Part shown: one piece after another, positions 27,106 through 37,217 of the stretch | How the letters are laid out: every line of letters starts with the position of its first letter | Numbering within the stretch: the first letter of the stretch is position 1 | DNA from: Neoarius graeffei | Taxonomy: Eukaryota > Chordata > Actinopteri > Siluriformes > Ariidae | Length of the DNA stretch: 64,000 nt | Assembly (NCBI RefSeq): GCF_027579695.1 | Contig: NC_083587.1 | Span: 8,687,432 to 8,751,431 of the forward strand | Direction of reading: 5' to 3' | Program-made: the position numbers and the translations under genes | Notes under the pieces: generated by a model | Databases searched by the model: none | What the model was told of the DNA's origin: nothing | The model's input: the letters and a program-made list of their open reading frames with translations, nothing else

Positions 27106-27116
27106 CCCCCCCCTCT
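27106..27116 (-). promoter_or_regulatory. Polypurine tract
   Basis: AGAGGGGGGGG on the - strand lies three bases before the 3' LTR and overlaps the pol stop. It is the expected plus-strand primer. Confidence 0.8.
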
Positions 27117-30100
27117 AGGAGCGTCTCCTGACGTTCCCAGGGCGATCCGGATGGGCCGAATGGAAGTCCCGACATAGTTCTTTATCAAGGACATCCCGAG
27201 CAGGAACCCAGCAGCGCTCCTCAGGACCATAGCCCTCCCAGTCCACCAGATATTGCAACCCGCCGCGGACCCGGCGGGAGTCAAGCAGGCGATTCACAGT
27301 GAACACAGTCTGCCCCTGGAAGATGCGGGGGGGTGGGGGGTTCCTAGGGGCAGGGGCATACGTAGACGTCAGTACGGGCCGTAACAGGGAAACATGGAAA
27401 GTGGGGTTGATCCTCAGAGTCCGGGGCAACTGGAGCCGGTAGGAGACAGGGTTCACCCTGCGCACCACCTTGAAGGGGCCAATGTAGCGAGGAGCAAGCT
27501 TGCGGTTCTCCACCCGCAGTGGAAGGTCCTTAGTGGACAGCCAAACACGCTGCCCAGGGCGGAAAGCGTGTGCAGGTCTTCTATGGCGGTTGGCCTGAGT
27601 CTGGTTGGTTCTGGAGGTCTGTATGAGGGTCTTCCTGACCTTGCTCCAGGTCTTGCGACACCGTCTCACATATTGGTTGACCGAGGGCACCCCCGCGTCC
27701 TCCTCCTGGTCCGGGAACAGAGGTGGCTGGAACCCGAATTGGCACTGGAATGGCGACAGCTTGGTGGCCGATGACTGCAGGGTGTTGTGGGCGTACTCCG
27801 CCCATGGCAGCCAGGTGCTCCACGATGTCGGGTTATCCATAGCCAGGCCTCGCAGGGTGGTTTCCAGGTCCTGGTTGAGCCTCTCCGTCTGACCATTGGA
27901 CTGTGGGTGAAACCCAGAGGAGAGGCTGGCAGTGGCTCCGATGACCTTGCAGAACCCGTGCCACACTCGGGAGGAGAACTGGGGCCCTCGGTCTGAGACG
28001 ATGTCCTGTGGAAGACCAAAGACTCGGAAGACATGATTAAACAAAAGTTTCGCAGTTTCAAGAGCAGAGGGGAGTTTGCACAGTGGTATGAAGCGGCAGG
28101 CCTTGGAGAATCTGTCAACTAAGACCAAAATGACCGTGTTACCTTGTGACTCAGGGAGACCCGTGATAAAGTCGACTGCCACGTGGGACCAGGGACGCCG
28201 GGGAATGGTCAGAGGATGCAGGAGACCCTGGGGACGCTGTCGTGGGTTCTTGGTTCTGGTGCAAACCTCACAGGACAGGACAAATGACCTTACTTCCTTC
28301 TCCATGTTAGGCCACCAGAAGCGTCTTTTCAGGAAGTCCAGGGTCCTCCGAGCTCCCGGGTGGGCGGTGAGAGGGGAAGAGTGACCCCACTGGAGAACCT
28401 TGGCCCGGGCTTGATGTGGGACGTACAAGAGGCCTGGTGGCCCCGTCCCAGGACCGGGGTCCTGGCGTTGGGCTCGTCGGACAGCCTCCTCAATACCCCA
28501 GCGGACAGGGGCCACAATCCGGGACACAGGGATAATAGGCCCGACTTCATTCTCCCTGTTAGTGGCAGAGAACAGTCTGGACAGTGCGTCAGGTTTGGTG
28601 TTCTTGGAGCCGGGGCGGTATGAGAGGGTGAAGTCAAACCGACTGAAAAACAGGGCCCACCTAGCCTGTCGAGGGTTCAGTCTCTTGGCTTGCTGGAGGT
28701 ACTCCAGGTTCTTGTGGTCAGTCCAAACCAGGAATGGATGTTGTGCTCCCTCCAGCCAGTGCCTCCACTCCTCAAGGGCCAGTTTGACCGCTAGCAGTTC
28801 TCGATCCCCCACATCGTACCGGGACTCAGCAGGACTCAGGCGGTGGGAGAAGTAAGCGCAGGGGTGCAGCTTTCCTTCCGAACGTTGAGAGAGCACCGCG
28901 CCGACACCACTGTCCGAGGCGTCCACCTCCACGATGAATGGTTGGGAGGTGTCCGGGAGAACCAGAATGGGTGCCGTGCAGAAGCGGTCCTTGAGGTCTT
29001 TGAACGCCTTTTCTGCCTGAGGAGACCAGCCATAAGATCCACCTGTCCCTTTGGTGAGGTCTGACATGGGTGCTGCCACAGAACTGAAGTTCCTGATGAA
29101 CTTGCGGTAGAAGTTAGCGAATCCTAAGAACCGCTGAACCTCCTTAACGGACTTGGGAGTAGGCCAATCCCGGACGGCCAGGGTCTTGGCAGGGTCCATT
29201 TGGAGTTGGCCTGTCCGTACAATAAATCCCAGAAAGGAGACCTCGGGAACATGAAATTCGCATTTCTGGGCCTTGGCGAACAGATTGTTCTGTAGCAGCC
29301 TCTGGAGAACCTGGCGGACATGGTGGCGGTGCTCCTGCACGGTCTTGGAAAAGATAAGGATGTCGTCGAGGTAGACAAAAACGTATAGGTTAATCATGTC
29401 CCTTAAGACGTCGTTGATTAGGGCCTGAAAAACAGCTGGTGCGTTGGTGAGTCCGAAGGGCATCACCTGGTATTCGTAGTGCCCAGACGGGGTGTTAAAG
29501 GCAGTCTTCCACTCGTCTCCCTGTCGGATACGGATGAGGTGGTATGCGTTCCGTAGGTCCAACTTGGTGAAGACGGTGGCGCCTTGGAGCAGGTCGAAAG
29601 CTGTGGACATCAGCGGAAGGGGATATCGGTTGCGCACAGTGATCTTATTCAGGCCCCTGTAATCAATACATGGTCGGAGCCCCCCATCCTTCTTACCGAC
29701 AAAGAAGAAGCCGGCTCCAGCAGGTGAAGTGGAGGGTCGAATAAACCCAGAGACCAGGGCATCTTTGAGGTATTCCTCCATGGCCTTGCGTTCTGGCTGA
29801 GAGAGTGAAAACAGTCTGCCACGAGGAGGGGTAGTCCCAGGGAGCAAGTCGATGGCACAGTCGTAGGCCCGGTGCGGAGGAAGAACGGCGGCCCTGCTCT
29901 TGCTGAATACCTCCTTGAGATCCCAGTACTCTGTGGGAACTTGAGATAACTCGGTGAGATCAGGGGGCTCGGCAGGAGACACAGGAGAGCTAGAGAGCAG
30001 ACAAGAGGCATGGCATGCAGGGCCCCATTCCACAACCTGGCTTGTTACCCAGTCTATGCGAGGGTTGTGGCGAGTAAGCCAAGGAAGGCCTAGAATAACT

Positions 30101-30453
30101 GGGAACTCAGGTGAAGGAATCAGGTGCAGGGATATTTCTTCCTTGTGACCTTGAGACTGGAGGAAAACTGGAGAAGTAACTTGAGTGACTCTTCCATCAC
30201 CTAACGCTTGGCCATCGAGGGCAGACACAGACAGAGGGACTTCAAGAGGTGCAGTAGGTATATTGATGCTTTGGGCGAAGTGAATATCCATAAAGTTCCC
30301 AGCCGCCCCTGAGTCTATCAAAGCTTGACAAGAGTGGACAGACTCACCCCAGGAGATGGAGACCGGGATGTAGATTCCTTGGCCAGGGAGTCCGGGAGAG
30401 AGGGTAGGCCCCGTCACAACCCTCCCTCGGCTGAACGGGGCGGTCCTTTTCCC
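27115..30453 (-). CDS. pol: Pol: protease, RT, RNase H, integrase, chromodomain
   Basis: It is expressed by -1 frameshift from gag at 30447-30453. In order: aspartic protease ([10 protein letters not shown]); reverse transcriptase with [13 protein letters not shown] and KLDLRNAYH; RNase H ([25 protein letters not shown]); integrase with its HHCC finger (TAHPGARR...CEVCTRTK) and D, D, E core ([26 protein letters not shown]); a GPF/Y-like module (YIGPFKVV); and a C-terminal chromodomain ([17 protein letters not shown]). The frame is unbroken for over 1100 codons. The chromodomain usually steers integration to heterochromatin. The stop overlaps the polypurine tract. Confidence 0.95.
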   Translation of the reverse strand, partial: GKRTAPFSRGRVVTGPTLSPGLPGQGIYIPVSISWGESVHSCQALIDSGAAGNFMDIHFAQSINIPTAPLEVPLSVSALDGQALGDGRVTQVTSPVFLQSQGHKEEISLHLIPSPEFPVILGLPWLTRHNPRIDWVTSQVVEWGPACHASCLLSSSPVSPAEPPDLTELSQVPTEYWDLKEVFSKSRAAVLPPHRAYDCAIDLLPGTTPPRGRLFSLSQPERKAMEEYLKDALVSGFIRPSTSPAGAGFFFVGKKDGGLRPCIDYRGLNKITVRNRYPLPLMSTAFDLLQGATVFTKLDLRNAYHLIRIRQGDEWKTAFNTPSGHYEYQVMPFGLTNAPAVFQALINDVLRDMINLYVFVYLDDILIFSKTVQEHRHHVRQVLQRLLQNNLFAKAQKCEFHVPEVSFLGFIVRTGQLQMDPAKTLAVRDWPTPKSVKEVQRFLGFANFYRKFIRNFSSVAAPMSDLTKGTGGSYGWSPQAEKAFKDLKDRFCTAPILVLPDTSQPFIVEVDASDSGVGAVLSQRSEGKLHPCAYFSHRLSPAESRYDVGDRELLAVKLALEEWRHWLEGAQHPFLVWTDHKNLEYLQQAKRLNPRQARWALFFSRFDFTLSYRPGSKNTKPDALSRLFSATNRENEVGPIIPVSRIVAPVRWGIEEAVRRAQRQDPGPGTGPPGLLYVPHQARAKVLQWGHSSPLTAHPGARRTLDFLKRRFWWPNMEKEVRSFVLSCEVCTRTKNPRQRPQGLLHPLTIPRRPWSHVAVDFITGLPESQGNTVILVLVDRFSKACRFIPLCKLPSALETAKLLFNHVFRVFGLPQDIVSDRGPQFSSRVWHGFCKVIGATASLSSGFHPQSNGQTERLNQDLETTLRGLAMDNPTSWSTWLPWAEYAHNTLQSSATKLSPFQCQFGFQPPLFPDQEEDAGVPSVNQYVRRCRKTWSKVRKTLIQTSRTNQTQANRHRRPAHAFRPGQRVWLSTKDLPLRVENRKLAPRYIGPFKVVRRVNPVSYRLQLPRTLRINPTFHVSLLRPVLTSTYAPAPRNPPPPRIFQGQTVFTVNRLLDSRRVRGGLQYLVDWEGYGPEERCWVPARDVLDKELCRDFHSAHPDRPGNVRRRS
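30408..30453 (-). promoter_or_regulatory. Programmed -1 frameshift signal between gag and pol
   Basis: In the gag frame the sequence is TTG GGA AAA, so the heptamer G GGA AAA (30447-30453) fits the X XXY YYZ rule. Slipping back one base yields the pol frame (GGG AAA AGG). Five bases later GCCCCGT (30441-30435) can pair fully with ACGGGGC (30414-30408). PEG10 uses the similar heptamer GGGAAAC. Confidence 0.88.
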
Positions 30454-31433
30454 AAGAGTTCGGGACATGATGCTCGGAAGTGACCAGGCTTGCCACAGTA
30501 GATGCAGCACTTGTCCCTCCTTCTGCGCTCCCTCTCAGATGCGGAGAGGCGAGTACGACCCACTTGCATGGGTTCTGGACAGTCACTGAAGGAGGTAGAC
30601 GGTCTCCAGGTAGAGGTAGGGAGGCTGGGGGGGCTCAAGGCTTGGTGGCGTTCTCTCATCCTGTTGTCCAGACGAATAGCATGTGAGATGAGGGTTTCGA
30701 GGTCACTTGGGCATCCAATAGAGGCCAGACCGTCCTTGATGGGGTCAGACAGACCATGGTGGAAGGCTGACACCAGGGCAGTCTCGTTCCATCCACTTAC
30801 TGCTGCGAGTGTTCGGAACGAGATGGCGTAATCTGCGACGCTTCCTCCTTGCCGGATGGACATGAGCTTTCGGGCTGCGTCGGTACTGATGTCTGCCTGA
30901 TCGAAGACCCGAAGCATCTCTTCAGAAAACAGCTGGAAATCAAAGCACTCAGGTCCCTGTCTTTGCCAGATAGCAGTAGCCCAGGCTCGCGCCTTACCAG
31001 CTAATAAGGTGATCACAAAGGCAATCTTGCGGCGATCCGTAGTGTAGGTGGTAGGCTGAAGCTCAAAGGTGAGTTGACACTGGGTAAGGAACTCTCGGCA
31101 CTCACTGTGCTTGCCGTCATACCTCTGTGGTGCAGGAAGGCTGGGTTCGCGAGGTGAAGAAGGCAGCATTGCAGGAGGCACTGGAGCAGGAGTGGGAGCT
31201 GGATCAGGAGCAGGAACTGGATCAGGAGCAGGAGATGCAGGCAGAGATGTCAGCTGTGCCAGGGTTTTCCCAATTTGCTGAAGCAGTTCCTCGTGGTGAG
31301 CGAGGGCCTCACGTTGGCTGGTGAGCGTACGTCCATGAGCGTCCATGGTCGCTCCGAAGCGTGTCAAAGCTGCCATAATTCCCTGAAGGTTGGCCGGGTA
31401 GACAGTTGAAGCAGCCTCTGCTGAGTCGGTCAT
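30414..31433 (-). CDS. gag: Gag of the sushi-type gypsy element
   Basis: This 339-residue structural protein forms the retrotransposon particle and binds its RNA. The start overlaps the primer-binding site (ATG at 31433). It has an alpha-helical N terminus, a proline/alanine linker near residues 65-95, a retrotransposon-gag domain (about 105-235, with [13 protein letters not shown] and AWATAIW), and a CCHC knuckle ([14 protein letters not shown]) near residues 310-325. Layout and knuckle match the sushi-ichi family, from which mammalian PEG10 and RTL genes arose. Just before its stop the frame crosses a GGGAAAA slippery site leading to pol. Confidence 0.93.
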   Translation of the reverse strand: MTDSAEAASTVYPANLQGIMAALTRFGATMDAHGRTLTSQREALAHHEELLQQIGKTLAQLTSLPASPAPDPVPAPDPAPTPAPVPPAMLPSSPREPSLPAPQRYDGKHSECREFLTQCQLTFELQPTTYTTDRRKIAFVITLLAGKARAWATAIWQRQGPECFDFQLFSEEMLRVFDQADISTDAARKLMSIRQGGSVADYAISFRTLAAVSGWNETALVSAFHHGLSDPIKDGLASIGCPSDLETLISHAIRLDNRMRERHQALSPPSLPTSTWRPSTSFSDCPEPMQVGRTRLSASERERRRRDKCCIYCGKPGHFRASCPELLGKGPPRSAEGGL

Positions 31434-31434
31434 G

Positions 31435-31445
31435 ACGGAGTCTTT
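31435..31445 (-). promoter_or_regulatory. Primer-binding site matching the element's own mRNA 5' end
   Basis: One base inside the 5' LTR, the - strand reads AAAGACTCCGT. It lacks the TGG start expected for tRNA priming. It is exactly complementary to ACGGAGTCTTT in the LTR (31739-31729), which lies at the predicted transcription start. Confidence 0.8.
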
Positions 31446-31462
31446 CTGTTAGGGTTTTGCTG

Positions 31463-31515
31463 GGATTCGAACCTGGTTCGTTGGTGTGATAATCCAGCAA
31501 ACCCCCACTAGGCCA
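31463..31515 (-). other. tRNA-like A box and B box inside the LTR
   Basis: On the - strand, TGGCCTAGTGG (31515-31505) matches a Pol III A box and GGTTCGAATCC (31473-31463) a perfect B box, at tRNA-like spacing. Flanking stems are weak, so it is tRNA-like rather than a tRNA. The same sequence is in the other LTR (26641-26693). Confidence 0.65.
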
Positions 31516-31728
31516 CCAGGGGGATGACTCAAATGCAGAGGCGTGAGGCGGAAGTAGAAAAAGAATCAAAAGGTTTATTTAAACTATATACACTATATAC
31601 AGGGCAAAACAAAAGACAAAAAAAAACCAAAGAGTAAAATCCAAAAGAAAAGCAAAGTGCAAAAATACAAAAGCTAAGAAGATCAAAAAACACAGTACAA
31701 AGGAAACTGGAGATAAACATAACAGCAC

Positions 31729-31770
31729 AAAGACTCCGTGACAAGAGGACTGAACTCAGGGGTATAAATA
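31729..31770 (-). promoter_or_regulatory. LTR promoter: TATA box and predicted start
   Basis: TATTTATA at 31770-31763 is followed, 31 bases from its first base, by A at 31739. That is the normal TATA-to-start distance. The transcript would begin ACGGAGTCTTT, the self-primer sequence. Confidence 0.75.
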
Positions 31771-31971
31771 GACAAACTAATTAAGGACACAGGTGAAGAT
31801 AATTAGGCAATTAACACAAACACAAAACACAGGAACAGTGGCGGCCTCTAGAGGCCAAAATAAACACGACATGAAAAGGAAATAACAGCGGCCTCTAGAG
31901 GCCAAAACAGTCCTAGTCCTAACAATGAGTTTGACTGCATGCTTTAGACATCAAGCACTGCTGGCAATTAT

Positions 31972-32653
31972 GGCTACGTTTACATTAGACCGTATCTGTC
32001 TCGTTTTCTTCACGGATGCACTGTCCATTTACATTAAACCACCTGGAAAAGCCGGGAAACGGGAATCCGCCAGCGTCCACGTATTCAATCCAGATCGTGT
32101 CAGCTCCGGTGCTGTGTAAACATTGAGATACGCGAATACGCTGTGCTGAGCTCTAGCTGGCGTCCTCATTGGACAATGTCACTGTGACATCCACCTTCCT
32201 GATTCGCTGGCATTGGTCATGTGACGCGACTGCTGAAAAACGGCGCGGACTTCCGCCTTGTATCACCTTTCATTAAAGAGTATAAAAGTATGAAAATACT
32301 GATGCAAATACTGCCCATTGCGTAGTTATGATTGTCTTTAGGCTTGCCATCCTTCCACTTGCAAGTAGTAAGTGATATGCGCTGGGATCACACACACAGC
32401 GGCTCAGTCCCGAATCGTGGCTTGTGCACTTCACTCGCGCGCTGTGTGAGCTGCGCAGGGCCGGAGTGTGCACCCTCCAGAGGGCACTCGCTGTTCAGGG
32501 CGGAGTGATTTGGAGCGCAGGATGCCTGCGGAGCCGAGCGTATCTGTGTATTGGTGTTGCTGTGTGCACGGCTAACGGTTTTAGTGTAAACGCAAATCGT
32601 TTTAAGAACGTTAATCTGATGATCCGCTGATTCGACGTAATGTAAACGTAGCC
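31972..32653. mobile_element. PIF/Harbinger-like miniature element in BEL gag
   Basis: Ends GGCTACGTTTACATTA and TAATGTAAACGTAGCC are flanked by TAT (31969-31971 and 32654-32656). It interrupts the gag zinc-knuckle region after the codons for LLSH. No transposase frame is present. It shares ends and inner blocks with 25145-25625. Confidence 0.85.
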
Positions 32654-32656
32654 TAT

Positions 32657-33323
32657 GACTCAGAAGCCCAGAATGTAAACATGCAAAGCAAACTCCCCTT
32701 TCCTTCAGGAAGATTATCTTTTCCTTGTGCCCCTTTCTCTGAAACTTCTTGCACTCATCCAAAGTGTGACTATAAGCACAACAAAGACATTCAACTCCTT
32801 TAGATGTCTCTAAATCTGAAGTTGGTTCAAGAACTCCCTCAGACAAATCCATAGATGTTACTGTTGTGGTGACAATATTTCCTTTTATTCTATCCCTGGG
32901 CTGCAATTTAAACTTGTTGGGATTCTTTTCCCCTACGGCACCAAATGATGGATCTTGTATGTCATCAAACAAAGGATCGGAGAGAATTTTGACTTGTCGT
33001 TCAATGAATGTAACCAGATCACTGAAACAAGCTCTATGGTTACTTGTTTCCATTATTTCATGTGCTTTAGTCCTCCATTGCTCCCTCATCTTAAAAGATA
33101 ACTTTGAGATGATGGTCCTCATATTCACTGGCATGTCCTGCTCTTGCACATATGGCAGCTCCTCTATTACATTTACAGCAACCATGCAAGAATAAGGAGT
33201 AGGCTCGAAGTGATTTAACATCCTCAGATTTTATTGTTTGCCGTGCCAGAGCTCTTTCCATATAGGCAGTTGCAATTTTCTATGGATTCCCAAAGCATTC
33301 CTGTAAAAGATCCCTTGCCACTA
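32657..33323 (-). pseudogene. BEL/Pao gag, middle part
   Basis: In the - strand direction it begins with a frame like ARDLLQECFGNP...ATAYMERAL...IKSEDVKSLRAYSLFL, typical of BEL gag (DUF1759 family). After a frameshift it continues LNHFEPTPYSCMV through SFKMREQWRTKAHE to the knuckle ECLCCAYSHTLDECKKF and RGVCFACLHSG. Flanking pieces are at 36534-37063 and, beyond the miniature element, at 31930-31971 and 26011-26619. The residues after LLSH in the 277-codon frame belong to the miniature element. Confidence 0.8.
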
Positions 33324-33396
33324 TTGAGGTATTTCACTCACGTGACCAAGTCATGTGATGCTGCCATTTTGGACGGCACGGCTCGAATCAGTTTGA

Positions 33397-33785
33397 ATGC
33401 GAGGAAGGCGACAAACGAAAAACATAAGAAAAAGGAGCGAGATGCAGAAAACACCTTCACTATCCAGCGACGTAGGGCATTTACAGGGTGAGCAGAGGGA
33501 GAGGTATTTGCAAAAATTGAGGTTAGCAGGCTTAGAGAACGACGTTTACCTGCTTCCACCAGGATTGTTCACTGACGTACGGAAGTACACGAAGCCCTCG
33601 TCTTTACCTGACATCGGCCCACATGATCTGTATACCTATGTCGTTAAAAACCCATCGCTATACAGGTATTGATCTGAAAGCGTATAAGAGTTTGGATGCC
33701 TACAAATATTTTGTCAGGCTGGGTAACATGCCTACATCAGCGGGTCGTCCCTGGAGCCGGTGGTCGCCATCTGATTACAGCTAAG
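33397..33785 (+). pseudogene. N-terminal exon of a protein resembling SWIM/YqaJ-type fish proteins
   Basis: One frame contains EQRERYLQKLRLAGLENDVY, then LLPPGLFTDV and PDIGPHDLYTYVV. A one-base insertion shifts to TGIDLKAYKSLDAYKYFV, and another shift leads to SGWVTCLHQRVVPGAGG...HLITAK, followed by a GT donor (33786). This order (RYxxKLxLIG, a PDI...NYLV-like block, AYKSLDAYxxFVSGWV) resembles the start of fish proteins that carry a SWIM finger and a YqaJ-type exonuclease domain. The assignment is from memory of that family and is not certain. Both arms share the frameshifts. Confidence 0.45.
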
Positions 33786-34113
33786 GTTTGTTCACATTTT
33801 CATTTACTTTCGGTCCTCAGGATAAACAAAATGTTATTAAATGTCATTGAAATAACTTCTCAGTCTGTTGAGACATGGCCCGTTATAAATTTGCTGTTAC
33901 CAGGCAATGACTAAGAACTGTATTATTAGGGTCGGTGTCTGTGTTGTAGCAGTGTACTAGCAGCTAGCTGTTAGCACTAGCTAATGTCAACAACATTGTA
34001 GCTGGTATGTTACTGTAGCAATGTTTACGTTCAGTCATTTGGATGACTGTTAAAACCTTTCAGTCTCAAGTTTTTCCTTTACTGGATTTACTAGTTTACT
34101 GAGCTAGCGCGCT

Positions 34114-34230
34114 CGGCCGAGCCGGGAGCCATCGCGCGCTCTCCGGCCGGGCCGGGAGCCATCGCGCGCTCTCCGGCCGGGCCGGGAGCCATTGTGCGCT
34201 CTCCGGCCGGGCCGGGAGCCATCGCGCGCT
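34114..34230 (+). repeat. 30-bp CpG-rich minisatellite, about 4 units
   Basis: The unit CGGCCGGGCCGGGAGCCATC plus GCGCGCTCTC recurs with single-base changes. It forms the loop of a local palindrome (about 33950-34113 against 34231-34360). Confidence 0.9.
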
Positions 34231-34798
34231 AGCTCAGTAAACTAGTAAATCCAGTAAAGGAAAAACTTGAGACTGAAAGGTTTTAGTCATCCAAATGACT
34301 GAACGTAAATATTGCTACAGTAACATACTAGCTACTGTTGTTGACATTAGCTAGCTTGCCGTCCAAAATGGTGGACACCGGGGCGTCACGTGACCCTGTG
34401 ACGTCAGGTGAAATACCTCAATATACAGTGCTCAGCGTAAATGAGTACACCCCCTTTGAAAAGTAATATTTTAAACAAACCAATTTCCAAAATGTTGACG
34501 AGACAAAGTTTTATATAACATCTGTTTAATTTATAACGTGAAAGTAAGGTTAATAATATAACTTAGATTACACATTATTTTTTTTTTTTTAGTTTTACTC
34601 AAATTAGGGTGGTGCAAAAATGAGTTCACCCCACAACAAAAACTACTATATCTAGTACTTTGTATGGCCTCCATGATTTTTAATGACCGCACCAAGTCTT
34701 CTAGGCATGGAATGAACAAGTTGGTGACATTTTGCAACATCAATCTTTTTCCATTCTTCAACAATGACCTCTTTTAGTGACTGGATGCTGGATGGAGA

Positions 34799-36303
34799 GT
34801 GATGCTCAACTTGTCTCTTCAGAATTCCCCAAAGAAAATAATTTCTTTACACCACAAAGGTGAAGGCTACAAGAAAATCAGCAAAGCTTTACTTATCAGT
34901 CAGAATACTGTAGAAAAAGTGGTACAAAAATTTAAGAAAGATGGAACTGCAACCATCTCACATACCCCTTTTCCACCAAATCAGTTCCAGGGCTGGTTCG
35001 GAGCCAGTGCTGGTGCTGGTTCACAACTCGTTCAACTTGCGAGCCGGCTGAGAACCAGTTTGCTTTTCCATCGCTCGCGGTGCTAAGCGGAGCCACGTCA
35101 TTACGTTGCTGTATACGTCAGTTACGTCGCTGTATACGGAAGTTACGGCGCTACGTTTACATAAACCTTGGCGCGAATATCAAAGCAAAAACAACACGGA
35201 AGAAGCAGCAGCGGCAACAACAACAACAACAATAATAATAATGGATGACTTCACGTTTGTACAGCTGCTGCTTTTCGTCGCTTAAAAATGGCGATCTTTT
35301 ACGGTCTTGTTATTGATGTTGGTCTTAACAACTCTGCCCCCCCGCTGACGTAAGTGGTTCTTTCCTCTGGCCCAGCAGAGAGTTGGTGCTAGCCTGGAAC
35401 CGGTTTTTCTGTCCCCAGAGCCTTTGTCAGTGGAAACAGAAAACCCAGTTCCAAACCAAGCACTGGCCCCGAACCAGCCCTGGAACTGCTTTGGTGGAAA
35501 AGGGGCAACAGAGACATCCAGGTCATCCATGGAAGTTAACACCTCAACAGGAGCATCTTCTGATGAGAAGGGTTGAAGAAAATCGGCATGCAAGTTCACT
35601 GCAGTTATCTAAAGAAGTAGAAAGCCAAACTGGGGTGACTATTTCCCGTGACACAATACGGCGTACAGTGCAGAGGAATGGCATGCATGGATGCCGTCCA
35701 CGAAAGAAGCCTCTCCTAAAGCCCAGGCACAAAAAAAAGCCCAGCTAGATTTTTCTAGGGCCCATGCTGACAATGATGAAGACTACTGGGACTCTGTACT
35801 CTGGAGTGATGAGAGCAAGATAAAAGTTTTTGGAACTGATGGCTTCAAAACTGTATGGTGTCACAAAGGTGAAGAATACAAAGAAAAATGCAGGGTGCCT
35901 ACAGTGAAACATGGTGGTGGCAGTGTCCTTATGTGGGCCTGCATGAGTGCTGCTGGTGTCGGGGAGCTGCATTTCCCATCACTCCATGCCCTTGGTTGTC
36001 ATGCACTTTTCCAACATGACTAAACACACATCTAAGGCCACTGTTGGATTTCTGAAGAAGAACAGGGTGAAAGTGATTCAGTGGCCAAGTATGTCTCCTG
36101 ATCTGAACCCAATCTAACACCTATGGGGAATCCTGAAGAGACAAGTTGAGCATCACTCTCCATCCAGCATCCAGTCATTAAAAGAGGTCATTGTTGAAGA
36201 ATGGAAAAAGATTGATGTTGCAAAATGTCGCTAACTTGTTCATTCCATGCCTAGAAGACTTGGTGCTGTCATTAAAAATCATGGAGGCCATACAAAGTAC
36301 TAG
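34799..36303 (+). pseudogene. Tc1-like transposase, interrupted (family A)
   Basis: The first part has a helix-turn-helix ([25 protein letters not shown] written across the domain) and runs into the miniature element at 34963. After 35507 shifted frames give VTISRDTIRRTVQRNG, LWSDESKIKVFG (first catalytic aspartate), HGGGSVLMW, and finally the KNHGGHTKY end at 36301-36303. Several stops and shifts, all shared with the right arm. Non-functional. Confidence 0.85.
34963..35507. mobile_element. Miniature element with CCCCTTTTCCACC ends, 3-bp target duplication
   Basis: Ends TACCCCTTTTCCACCAAA and TTTGGTGGAAAAGGGGCA are flanked by ACA (34960-34962 and 35508-35510). The same gene in the element at 1-647 shows the empty site (TCTCACAGAGAC). 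Outer TTTTCCAC resembles the elements at 2484 and 6577, so PIF/Harbinger is likely. Inside is a short AAC/AAT microsatellite (35215-35240). Confidence 0.82.
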
Positions 36304-36533
36304 ATGTAGTCGTTTTTGTTGTGGGGTGTACTCATTTTTGCACCACCCTAATTTGAGTAAAACTGAAAAATGTGTAATCTAAGTTATATTATTAACCTTA
36401 CTTTTTCCCGTTATAAGTTACTGATGTTATACTAAACTTTGTCTTTTCAACATTTTGGAAATTGTGTTCATTGAAATATTGTTTAAAATGTTACTTTTCA
36501 AAGGGGGTGTACTCATTTTTGCTGAGCACTGTA

Positions 36534-37063
36534 GCCTCGTTCAGGAGCTATCTGCTGACAGCTGCGCACTAGTTCTTGTGGTCGTCCTCTTGTAAACTGC
36601 TCCAAATGGTACAAGCAGTCTGCCTTTCCTGCCTTTTGCTCCACTCCTTGTTCAAAGGCTTTGATAAATGCCCTTTACTGGAGTGGATTCCTTTCAAATA
36701 TGGGAATTTCTTGGGGTGGCAGGGACAATGTACTGTTGTCACACTCAAGATGCAGCCGTTTTGTCTGTGCATGATGGTAAGGAGGTCACTAGATGAATAT
36801 TGACCATTTTGCTGCTTTGAGAATTGCCTCTGCTCACCCTCCATTGGTGCCATTGTTGGCTGGCGACAAATTTGTTATAATGTTCCCATAGTATTGGTTT
36901 CTTGCTGTTGCTCATTGGGATTGTCTCACTGCTTTGAGGCAGCCTCAGACCACTGTTCCATTTCCTTTCTTTGCACATCCGGTAATTGTGGGTCATTAGA
37001 TGGAAATGATCCCTTCATCACACTTTTTGTTGGCTTCCAGAATCACAGATTGTATTCCTTCAC
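36534..37063 (-). pseudogene. BEL/Pao gag, N-terminal part
   Basis: On the - strand the end of this piece reads LYHLEQFTRGRPQELVRSCQ, a signature of BEL/Pao gag, just before the Tc1-like element. Earlier residues are spread over two frames. It continues at 33323 after the two DNA elements. The element's 5' end and LTR were not found; the THAP element at 37066 interrupts upstream. Confidence 0.75.
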
Positions 37064-37217
37064 TATAGATAGTTTTCACATGACGTCACAGAGTCGGGGA
37101 TTCCCTAGTGGTGGCCATCTTGTGGGTCAAGCTTACCATACGGGTCACTGAGCACACATTGTAACGCGCAAGTACAAAGTCTTCAAAAGAACCCAAGCAG
37201 GCTATTTAAAGCTAGCA

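Larger units (their letters stand above)
26625..31924 (-). mobile_element. Complete Ty3/gypsy chromovirus, sushi type, left arm only
   Basis: This 5300-bp element has 478-bp LTRs (TGTTAGG...CCTAACA) and is flanked by ATGAG (26620-26624 and 31925-31929). The right arm has the empty site with a single ATGAG (47404-47408, read on - strand). The jump in mirror coordinates, 5305 bases, equals element plus duplication. I see no difference between the LTRs. Gag and pol are open, with a -1 frameshift between them, and pol ends in a chromodomain. It is therefore recent and possibly active. It landed inside a BEL/Pao gag zinc-knuckle region. Confidence 0.96.
31447..31924 (-). repeat. 5' LTR of the gypsy element
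   Basis: Read on the - strand it starts TGTTAGGACTAGG and ends AACCCTAACA, so its ends are inverted repeats. U3 holds two copies of the 14-bp palindrome GGCCTCTAGAGGCC (31890-31903 and 31843-31856). A TATTTATA box (31770-31763) and an AATAAA follow. The tail (U5) contains a tRNA-like A/B-box pair. Confidence 0.95.
33324..34421 (+). mobile_element. TA-flanked DNA element with a captured or parental gene start (family X1)
   Basis: Ends TTGAGGTATTTCAC and its inverse (GTGAAATACCTCAA) are flanked by TA (33322-33323 and 34422-34423). Inside are a coding start (33397-33785), an inverted repeat of about 100 bases per arm, and a central GC-rich minisatellite. The terminal block TTTCAC-TGACGTCACAG is shared with the element at 37066-38492. 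No transposase is seen. Confidence 0.75.
34426..36531 (+). mobile_element. Tc1-like transposon (family A), full length
   Basis: Ends start CAGTGCTCAGCGTAAATGAG and have inverted repeats of about 400 bp that run into the 3' end of the transposase. It is flanked by TA (34424-34425 and 36532-36533). It sits directly against family X1, sharing a TATA, so one inserted into the target duplication of the other. It hosts a miniature element at 34963-35507. Confidence 0.9.

Noticed and set aside
27394-30148. Several + strand frames across the gypsy pol region
   Set aside because: Antisense shadows of the GC-rich pol frame, without motifs.
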